DNA of 64,000 bases from positions 1 through 64,000 of the forward strand of contig DUBZ01000063.1 of NCBI GenBank assembly GCA_012960035.1, written 5' to 3'. Shown here piece after piece: positions 58,262-64,000 of the stretch; the first letter of the stretch is position 1; each line of letters starts with the position of its first letter. Made by a program: the position numbers and the translations under genes. The notes beneath the pieces are model-generated. The model was not told the DNA's origin. It saw nothing but the letters and a program-made list of their open reading frames with translations, and made no database searches. The stretch is from Myxococcales bacterium (GTDB lineage Bacteria > Myxococcota_A > UBA9160 > UBA4427).

Positions 58262-58370
58262 CCACTCCACACCCGCGACTAACCACTCCACACCCGCGAC
58301 TAACCGTTCCCCAACATCGACTAACCGCTCCACACCCGCGACGAACCGTTCCCCAACATCGAACACATCA
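58245..58370. repeat. 21-bp repeat array at the dnaA stop, TCCACA cores
   Basis: Six units with an exact 21-bp period start at 58245, 58266, 58287, 58308, 58329 and 58350. Four share TCCACACCCGCGAC(T/G)AACC and two carry TCCCCAACATCGA. The first unit includes the end of dnaA and its stop codon. TCCACA is the 3' part of the DnaA box TTATCCACA. The array is also open in another frame that continues toward the next gene, so a coding origin is not excluded. Confidence 0.85.
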
Positions 58371-58411
58371 ACTCGTTTCCCCAACACGAGCGACGAACGG
58401 TTATGTCCGAG

Positions 58412-58431
58412 TTTTGTCCCCCGACAAAACT
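58412..58431. terminator. Perfect 8-bp hairpin after the repeat array
   Basis: GTTTTGTC and GACAAAAC pair around a CCCC loop, followed by TTTCT. It fits an intrinsic terminator for dnaA or a small dyad operator for the GGDEF gene. Further TTTGTC copies follow at about 58493-58516. Confidence 0.55.
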
Positions 58432-58650
58432 TTCTGCCTCCCCAAGCACAACCCACCGCACGACCGCGCACTCAAGCGGCACATGCCGACTTTTGTCCGC
58501 TTTGTCGGCTTTGTCACGCCCCCCCTCCCAGCCAAGCCGCCGCGGACGAACTCCCCCGCGAAGCAAGGGAACATCCGGGGCCCCCTTCTCTTATTGAAGA
58601 TCTATCAAGCCAACCCCCACTCCTGCCGAAACAAAGGCAGGACCCCCCCC

Positions 58651-60363
58651 ATGCCCAAGCCTCCCCCAAACCCCACCTCAAGCGCTGACGAGTTCCGTGT
58701 CTGGCGCCACCCGTTCCGCAGCCTCCCCACCCGCCTCGGCTTCTTCGTACTCGCCGTAACGCTGTGCACATCCCTCGTCATCAGCACGGTATCGCTCCGC
58801 GCCATCGATTCCTTCCTACGTGAAAAAATCCAGGAATCCTTTCCCGCAATGCTCCAACGCACCGGGATCGAACTCGACTTCTGGTACGAAGACCACAAGG
58901 CCATCGCCGCTGAATTTGCGCGCGACCTGATAAGCGTTGGCCACTTGCAAGACCTACTCACTGACACAAGCCCCAGCGAAAAGTCCTTCGCGCGCACGGT
59001 CGTGGGACGGCAACTTCACTCGATGCTTCTCGAAGTACCGACCTTCTCCTCAGCGTTTGTGCGTGACGGCCAGGGTGAACTCCTACTTTGGCGCGGTGAC
59101 GAACTTGAGCTGCCCCAGAGCATGCGCGACCCGCTAGCATCGGCCACTTTCAGCCGCGTGGGATACAGCGAAGGGCGCTACTACCAAGTCACCTCGACCG
59201 AACTCGAAGGCACCCTCGGCGCAACGCTCCACTTCGTATTCGATCTCGCCGTGTTGGCCCCCGTTCTGAGGCTGCACGGCGGCGGGATGCAGGGTCATAT
59301 CTCGATCGTCGACGCCGAGCAGCGCTACATCGCGTCGAGTTCAGGCGAGCGAACCGCGTCGACCTACGCGCTCCCACTTCCGGGCGACGGCGCCGCAACG
59401 CGTGCGGTGGAACGGATTGACGACGAAGACCGACGATTCATCGCGAGCAGCATGCCCGTGGGTCGCCACAATTGGTCTCTCGTGATCGAGGAAGAGTACG
59501 ACCTGGCGTTCGCCCGGGTGGCGACCGCGATGCGCCGTGTCGCGGGCATCAACCTCGCCATCATCGCGGTCTTCGCCTTGATCGCTTATCGGTTCGCGGT
59601 CGGGCTGGTGCGTCCAGTCGAGGCGTTGTCCCGCGCCGCGCGTCAAATGTCGAACGGCGAAATAAACATTCAACTTCCCAGGACAGCGTCCAGAGACGAA
59701 GTCGGCCTCCTCACCCGAGCCTTCAGCGAGATGACGTCACGCATCGAAGCCAACGCACGGGAAATCGAAGCCGCCAATCGCCACGTCGAAGAAGTCAACG
59801 CCGAGCTGCGCACCCGCAACGACGAACTGCATTCTGCCAACCACGTGCTGGCGCAGCTTTCCATCACCGACGGCCTCACGGGGCTCTACAATCACCGCTA
59901 CTTCCAGGACTCACTCGCGAAAGAAGCCAAACGCACGAATCGTACCGAGGAGCCCTTGGCCTTGATCCTGATTGACATCGATCACTTCAAGAGGTGGAAC
60001 GACAGCCTGGGACACGCGGCGGGGGACGCGATCTTGAAACGCATCGCCGAAGTGATGAAGACGCTGCTACGGAGTTCGGACGTGCTCGCCCGCTATGGCG
60101 GCGAAGAGTTCGCGTTGCTCGCGCCCGGGACCAGCGCGGACGGTGCCCAGCAACTCGCCGAAAAGATCCGCAGGACCATTGCAGAAACTCAGTTCTTCAT
60201 AAATCCACCGAGCGAACGACGCAACGTCACCGTGTCGATGGGACTTTCGCATTATGCGGGCGACAAAAAGCAACTATTCAGCGAAGCCGACCAAGCGCTC
60301 TACCGCGCCAAAGACTCGGGACGCGACTGCGTCATGGTCTTCGAACCCAACGAAGGTTCTTGA
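58651..60363 (+). CDS. Diguanylate cyclase with extracytoplasmic sensor and HAMP
   Basis: A 570-residue protein. Two membrane helices (FFVLAVTLCTSLVISTVSL and VAGINLAIIAVFALIAYRFA) flank a ~280-residue periplasmic sensor. A HAMP domain (VRPVEALSRAARQMSNGEIN) and a coiled coil (EVNAELRTRNDELHSANHVL) lead to a GGDEF domain with the catalytic GGEEF in LARYGGEEFALLAPG and an intact I-site RSSD five residues before it. It should make c-di-GMP with product inhibition. The ATG at 58651 is preferred; the longer frame reads back through repeats into dnaA. The ligand is unknown. Confidence 0.92.
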   Translation: MPKPPPNPTSSADEFRVWRHPFRSLPTRLGFFVLAVTLCTSLVISTVSLRAIDSFLREKIQESFPAMLQRTGIELDFWYEDHKAIAAEFARDLISVGHLQDLLTDTSPSEKSFARTVVGRQLHSMLLEVPTFSSAFVRDGQGELLLWRGDELELPQSMRDPLASATFSRVGYSEGRYYQVTSTELEGTLGATLHFVFDLAVLAPVLRLHGGGMQGHISIVDAEQRYIASSSGERTASTYALPLPGDGAATRAVERIDDEDRRFIASSMPVGRHNWSLVIEEEYDLAFARVATAMRRVAGINLAIIAVFALIAYRFAVGLVRPVEALSRAARQMSNGEINIQLPRTASRDEVGLLTRAFSEMTSRIEANAREIEAANRHVEEVNAELRTRNDELHSANHVLAQLSITDGLTGLYNHRYFQDSLAKEAKRTNRTEEPLALILIDIDHFKRWNDSLGHAAGDAILKRIAEVMKTLLRSSDVLARYGGEEFALLAPGTSADGAQQLAEKIRRTIAETQFFINPPSERRNVTVSMGLSHYAGDKKQLFSEADQALYRAKDSGRDCVMVFEPNEGS

Positions 60364-60549
60364 GTTAGACAACCCCCCTGCACCTTTGTCTCGATGCCGC
60401 GCGAATCGATTTGCTCTTCGCAGAATTCGCACGAGTCCCACTCCCATTCGATTGACAGCGCGACACTCGCTCCGTTAGGCTCGGCGATTCGAAAGTACTG
60501 AAAGGGATCTCGCACACTTCGTCTTTGTAAGGGTCTGGCATTTGGCCAA
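60364..60549. other. Gap between diguanylate cyclase and riboswitch
   Basis: An open minus-strand frame crosses this stretch and contains a Cys-pair segment (EWEWDSCEFCEEQIDSRG), but it runs through both the riboswitch and the end of the diguanylate cyclase gene. It has no recognisable start, so I do not call a gene. Confidence 0.3.
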
Positions 60550-60755
60550 AACTCTTGCATGCGCGGTGCCGGGAAAACTGGGAAGCCGGTGCAAATCCGG
60601 CGCGAGCCCGTCGCTGTAACTGGGGACAGCTTCAACGAAATACCACTGACCGCCGTTCTTCGAATCGATTCATTGGGTTGATTCAACGGAGAGCACAGGT
60701 TGGGAAGGTGTTGAAGCCTGAATGATCCAGAAGCCAGAAGACCGACCTTTCATCG
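60550..60755 (+). promoter_or_regulatory. Cobalamin riboswitch
   Basis: The core matches the AdoCbl-type consensus: GGTGCCGGGAAAACTGGGAA, GCCGGTGCAAATCCGGCGCG, GCCCGTCGCTGTAACTG, and a B12 box (AGCCAGAAGACCGACCT) at 60732-60748. The order and spacing fit. It precedes the DUF4465 gene, whose GTG start is about 250 bp further on. Such elements turn genes down when B12 is plentiful. Confidence 0.9.
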
Positions 60756-61002
60756 ACATCGGTTGTTTGTAGAGCGAGCACGATTCGCCCCGCACGCAGC
60801 CACCGAATTGAATGCTTTTCTCCGGGGACCGAGAAGGAGTTTCGCGCCCAGCGCCAACGCCATCACCAATTCGGTGTGGTGCGGCGAGGCGCCCAACTCC
60901 CGTTCACAATCTCCTGGGTCGGTTTCATTGCACTTTTCGCGTGCACGACAGATGCCCGTGCGCGAAATCAAATGTTCGCTTCGAGGAGCCAAGGAGAATC
61001 AC

Positions 61003-61830
61003 GTGCATACCTTGACCCGTCACTCACGACCAAACGGTTTCGTTTCCAGAATACTTACAAGCTCGGTGCTCGCCGCCGCGACGATGCTCGTCGCCGCAAC
61101 CGCAACCGCAAATACCATCAACTTTGACGACTTCACGCTGGACGGCAGTGGCTTCTACAACGGGAGTGACCTGGGCGGCGACTTCACAGTTGGAAACGGA
61201 ACCTTCAGCGGAACCTTCAACAACACCTTCAGCTTCGGTTGCTGCTGGGACGGTTGGTCGGTGAGCAACCACGGCGACACCGCAACGCCTGGATTCGGTA
61301 ATCAGTACAGCGCGATCACCGGCGGTGGCTTCGGCGGCGCCGGGCAGTTTGGCGTAGCGTTTACCGACTCGGCGAACATCACCCTCGCAAGCGCCGCCAA
61401 CATCACCGGAACCTACCTGACCAACACCACGTACTCAGCGCTTTCGATGTTGAACGGCGACAGCTTCGCGAAGCAGTTCGGTGGCGCATCGGGCACGGAC
61501 GAGGACTGGTTCAGCGTCACGGTCGAAGGTCGGCTTTCTGGTGCGGCGACAAGCAGCGTGGAGTTTTTCCTCGCCGACTACCGGTTTGCGAATTCTGTCG
61601 ACGACTACATCATCGACGACTGGACCTGGGTTGATCTTTCGAGCCTCGGCCTAGTCGACGAATTGTCATTTTCGTTCGCGTCCTCCGACGTCGGCGACTT
61701 CGGCGTCAACACGCCATCCTATGTCGCCGTCGATTTCATTACGTCCATACCAGAGCCGAGCACCGGTCTCTTGTGCGCACTGGGGCTCGCAGCCATGCCG
61801 AAAAGACCCCGGCGATCGCAGAAGGTTTAG
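61003..61830 (+). CDS. DUF4465 protein with PEP-CTERM tail, B12-riboswitch controlled
   Basis: A 275-residue exported protein. The signal peptide (ILTSSVLAAATMLVAATATA) is followed by a DUF4465 domain: INFDDFTLDGSGFYNGSDLG, then CCWDGWSVSNHGDTATPGFG, NQYSAITGGGFGGAGQFGVA, and YIIDDWTWVDLSSLGLVDEL. It ends with a short PEP-CTERM tail (IPEPSTGLLCALGLAAMPKR). AAGGAG seven bases before the GTG at 61003 fixes the start; an upstream open frame is ignored. In Bacteroidetes I recall surface B12-binding proteins with similar domains, but this is from memory. Here it may capture cobalamin on the surface. Confidence 0.85.
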   Translation: MHTLTRHSRPNGFVSRILTSSVLAAATMLVAATATANTINFDDFTLDGSGFYNGSDLGGDFTVGNGTFSGTFNNTFSFGCCWDGWSVSNHGDTATPGFGNQYSAITGGGFGGAGQFGVAFTDSANITLASAANITGTYLTNTTYSALSMLNGDSFAKQFGGASGTDEDWFSVTVEGRLSGAATSSVEFFLADYRFANSVDDYIIDDWTWVDLSSLGLVDELSFSFASSDVGDFGVNTPSYVAVDFITSIPEPSTGLLCALGLAAMPKRPRRSQKV

Positions 61831-61842
61831 ACGAAGCGGCGT

Positions 61843-62787
61843 CTAGCCTCGGAGCCTGTGACGCAGGCTCCGAAGTACACCGCCACGTTTTTCGTAGATG
61901 GGCTCGGCGCCTGCTGGGCGCGTCTTAAAACGGCGATGGCTCCAGATCCACTGCTCCGGTGCTTCGCGGATCGCGGCTTCGATCGCAGCGTTGATGCAGG
62001 CGACGTTCTTCGTCAGCAGTTCGGGCGGTGCGTTCTCGTCTTGGTCGAGTTCGAGCGGCGCACCAATGCGTGCAACGTGCTCGCCCGTCTTTCCCTTTCG
62101 GTAGAAGAACACGGGGATCACGGGAGTACCTCGTGTCATTGCGATGAGGGCGGGGCCACTTCGGGTCGACGCCGCCACGGAGAAGAACGGTGCGAAGACG
62201 CCTTCTTCTTCACCCGCATTTTGATCCATCAAGAGTGCGACATAGCGGCCGCGCCCAAGTGCGCGAAACAAACCCAACGCGGCGCTTCCCATGGAAAGTG
62301 TTTCGAGACCGGCTTTCGCGCGCCAACCCGTCACCACGCGCTCAACCGCGGCGTTTTTGAATCCGTGCTGGACAACGCTAATGGGGAGTCCGTGATGCGC
62401 GAGAGCCGCGGCACAGAATTCCCACGAACCGAAGTGAGCGGTTACGACGAGCCCGCCGTCTTGTCCCGAAGACTTTCGGGCAATTTCGAGATTTTCGCGG
62501 CCTTCAATCGTGACACGGTCGAAGCGTGCACCGGAGTCACGCCGATGCATCGAACAAACTTCTGCGACGCTGCGCCCGAGGTTCGCGAAGCTTTCTACCA
62601 TGATGCGCGTGCACCCCTCGTCTGACTTCTCGGGAAACGCGAGGCGGATGTTCGCGTAGGCGTCTTTTGTGCGGGGGCCTCCCACCCGGGCGTAAAGCGA
62701 CGCAAGGTGAGCGCACAACTCGCGCGCGAAACCCGGCGGGAGAACGCTCAGGCAGAAGATCACGCCTCGCAGCAACACACCCATCAT
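61843..62787 (-). CDS. Lysophospholipid/lipid A acyltransferase, LpxL/HtrB family
   Basis: A 314-residue membrane-associated enzyme. An N-terminal hydrophobic segment (MMGVLLRGVIFCLSVLPPGF) precedes the catalytic HX4E motif in VVTAHFGSWEFCAAALAHHG. Further family blocks are YVALLMDQNAGEEEGVFAPF and IVPVFFYR-like (PVIPVFFYRKGKTGEH). It probably adds the secondary acyl chains to lipid A, but some relatives act on other lipids. It stops 12 bp from the convergent DUF4465 gene. The folB gene lies upstream on the same strand. Confidence 0.9.
   Translation of the reverse strand: MMGVLLRGVIFCLSVLPPGFARELCAHLASLYARVGGPRTKDAYANIRLAFPEKSDEGCTRIMVESFANLGRSVAEVCSMHRRDSGARFDRVTIEGRENLEIARKSSGQDGGLVVTAHFGSWEFCAAALAHHGLPISVVQHGFKNAAVERVVTGWRAKAGLETLSMGSAALGLFRALGRGRYVALLMDQNAGEEEGVFAPFFSVAASTRSGPALIAMTRGTPVIPVFFYRKGKTGEHVARIGAPLELDQDENAPPELLTKNVACINAAIEAAIREAPEQWIWSHRRFKTRPAGAEPIYEKRGGVLRSLRHRLRG
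61850..61872. terminator. Hairpin at the convergent 3' ends
   Basis: CGGAGCCTG pairs perfectly with CAGGCTCCG across a 5-base loop. It lies in the last codons of the LpxL-like gene and 20 bp after the DUF4465 stop, so it may stop transcription from either side. No T-run follows. Confidence 0.4.
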
Positions 62788-62837
62788 CCGGCCTCCTGAC
62801 GGTTTGTCACAAAGAAGATTCCGCGCTCAAACACGCG

Positions 62838-63209
62838 TTAGCGGGTGCGCGTGATCCGCACTCCAGCCCAATCGAGCACCCCCGCAATGGGCTTCGACTT
62901 TCTCACCGTCAATTGGACACTCTCGACTGGGAAATTCTCAAACAATGCATTCGCGATGCGCTCACCCAATGCTTCGACAAGCTTATGCTCACGACCGCCC
63001 GCAACTTTTTCGACAATTTCGTAGATCTCTCCGTAGTCGATCGTTTGCGAAAGGTCGTCGGTCTGCCCAGAAGGACGAAGGTCAAAGCCGAGTTCGAGAT
63101 CGAGACGAACGGGTCGACGCATCTGCCGCTCCGCCTCGGTGACGCCGAGGGCAGCAGGCACTTCGATGCCTTCTAAAAGGATGATGTCGGGGGCATTGGA
63201 ATGGGGCAT
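62838..63209 (-). CDS. folB: Dihydroneopterin aldolase
   Basis: A 123-residue enzyme of folate synthesis that cleaves dihydroneopterin to hydroxymethyl-dihydropterin. Motifs: LLEGIEVPAALGVTEAERQM, IDYGEIYEIVEKVAGGREHK, LVEALGERIANAL, and the catalytic Lys region VQLTVRKSKPIAGVLDWAGV. Length and key residues are normal. The ATG at 63209 is the first good start. It lies between the P-loop kinase and the LpxL-like gene on the same strand. Confidence 0.92.
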   Translation of the reverse strand: MPHSNAPDIILLEGIEVPAALGVTEAERQMRRPVRLDLELGFDLRPSGQTDDLSQTIDYGEIYEIVEKVAGGREHKLVEALGERIANALFENFPVESVQLTVRKSKPIAGVLDWAGVRITRTR

Positions 63210-63296
63210 GAGTCCGCCGAGGTCGTTTGCGTGAATGAAGCAACAGTAGCTCGACTCAGTCGATCGACTACGACGCTGGGTGAAAAGAGTGCGATC

Positions 63297-63818
63297 CTAA
63301 ATCGCGTCCAGCCACCTCGACGCCGCCTTACAGCTAGTGAAGCGGGTCCAGGTGAGGTGCTTCCAGCGGGGATCGTCGATCGTGTGGTTGTAGAGCGCCC
63401 GCCTCTCAGGGTGCTTGACCCACGCCCACGCGATGACCGATTTGTCGGGGTCACGGGAATAGAGGTTCGACCAAGGCTCTCGGTTGCCGTTCCACAACAC
63501 TTCGCGCGTGATCGAGCGGCGAACCGTTCGCCATACGACAGCTCGCATATTTTCGAACCGGCTGGGATCGAGCCAGATCATCTGCTGTGCGTGGCTCCAA
63601 ACCAATTCGCGGACAAGCTCGTAGCCGCCTTCGATGATCCAAGTTGGATTGGCATCGATGAAGGCGCCGACCCGCGCGCGAAATTCTCCGGGGTCGATCA
63701 TGCGCCAACTCGCCTGATGCGCGATGCCGTCGAGTTCGAGATGCGGATAGCCGAGCTTGTGAGCCAGCGCGCGGGAGAATGTTGACTTTCCGCTGCCAGA
63801 GTTGCCGACCACGCACAC
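63297..63818 (-). CDS. Small P-loop kinase-like NTPase
   Basis: A 173-residue protein with a Walker A motif, CVVGNSGSGKSTFSRALAHK, then LELDGIAHQASWRMIDPGEF and IWLDPSRFENMRAVVWRTVR, as in adenylate-kinase-like or FlaR-type proteins of the P-loop kinase group. It probably phosphorylates or senses a small molecule, but the substrate is unknown. The start is a GTG at 63818, 14 bp after the stop of the carboxyltransferase gene, so the two are likely co-transcribed. Confidence 0.85.
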   Translation of the reverse strand: MCVVGNSGSGKSTFSRALAHKLGYPHLELDGIAHQASWRMIDPGEFRARVGAFIDANPTWIIEGGYELVRELVWSHAQQMIWLDPSRFENMRAVVWRTVRRSITREVLWNGNREPWSNLYSRDPDKSVIAWAWVKHPERRALYNHTIDDPRWKHLTWTRFTSCKAASRWLDAI

Positions 63819-63832
63819 TCTTTGAACGAGAG

Positions 63833-64000
63833 TCAGCTGAGCGGCATCCCAAGCATAACCTTTAGCTCGCGGATCAACGTGGCCCGCATGGCGTCCGGTT
63901 CGATGATCTTTTCGAGCGAGCCGACTTCAAGGGCGCGTTCGACGCTGTGAACTTCGTCAAATTCCGCGGCGATCTCGGCCTGCTTTTCGAGGGTGACTTC
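63833..64000 (-). CDS. C-terminal end of a biotin-dependent carboxyltransferase, partial
   Basis: The minus-strand frame enters from the right edge and ends at a TGA (63833). It reads EVTLEKQAEIAAEFDEVHSV, ERALEVGSLEKIIEPDAMRA and TLIRELKVMLGMPLS. The pattern RALEVGSLEKIIEPDAMRATL fits the end of acyl-CoA carboxylase beta/carboxyltransferase subunits. Only the last 55 residues are in the window, so the substrate (acetyl-, propionyl- or other acyl-CoA) cannot be told. Confidence 0.6.
   Translation of the reverse strand, partial: EVTLEKQAEIAAEFDEVHSVERALEVGSLEKIIEPDAMRATLIRELKVMLGMPLS

Noticed and set aside
58069..58650. Long N-terminal extension of the diguanylate cyclase frame through the repeat array
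   Set aside because: The frame starts inside dnaA in another frame, is rich in Pro/His/Arg from the repeats, and a good ATG at 58651 begins the real protein.
60300..60686. Minus-strand open frame of 128 codons with a Cys pair
   Set aside because: It overlaps the riboswitch core and the end of the diguanylate cyclase gene, and has no recognised family.

Overview
The window looks like chromosomal DNA of a free-living, GC-rich Gram-negative bacterium. The mix of genes fits an uncultured deltaproteobacterial-grade lineage (Myxococcota or Desulfobacterota-like), but no marker here fixes the phylum. Signs of an outer membrane are an LpxL-type acyltransferase, a CzcCBA tripartite pump, a GspB-like type II secretion factor, and C-terminal sorting tails of the PEP-CTERM type. 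No tRNA, rRNA or CRISPR array was recognised.

Layout. 1-7257: three hybrid histidine kinases, the first cut by the window edge, with an IS3-type transposase scrap between two of them. 7238-14959: a metal-handling block on the minus strand, HupE, a membrane anchor protein, then czcC-czcB-czcA-DUF3240 joined by 4-nt start/stop overlaps. 15146-25971: a secretion/surface block with a GspB-like protein, a 2790-residue haem peroxidase with RTX, coiled-coil, repeat and dockerin parts, a lipoprotein, and a small cohesin-like protein with a C-terminal membrane tail. 25978-27238: a graveyard holding remnants of a two-partner-secretion adhesin and of an IS5 transposase. 27260-33170: DUF427, CDP-alcohol phosphatidyltransferase, proS, ilvE-like aminotransferase, IclR regulator with two operator-like palindromes, and FIST protein. 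33450-48900: mostly housekeeping genes (rnd, pepP, acs, tyrS, sfsA, mutY, dgkA, aroC, a CinA-like protein, ferredoxin, a CbiX/SirB-like protein) with a frameshifted GNAT pseudogene. 49048-55685: ClC channel, lipoprotein, thiC, small acidic protein, Lon-N domain protein. 56450-60363: a divergent dnaA and a GGDEF diguanylate cyclase, with a 21-bp repeat array between them. 60550-61830: a cobalamin riboswitch upstream of a DUF4465 protein with a PEP-CTERM tail. 61843-64000: lpxL-like, folB, a small P-loop kinase, and the end of a carboxyltransferase.

The points that most deserve follow-up are: (1) a cohesin-like membrane-tailed protein close to a giant dockerin-bearing peroxidase, which suggests a non-cellulosomal cohesin-dockerin surface assembly; (2) a B12 riboswitch placed before a surface-sorted DUF4465 protein; (3) three unrelated genes (mutY, thiC, dnaA) whose stop codons lie in or beside short tandem repeat arrays, the dnaA one carrying TCCACA cores every 21 bp; (4) a tyrosyl-tRNA synthetase whose HIGH motif reads GVGN.
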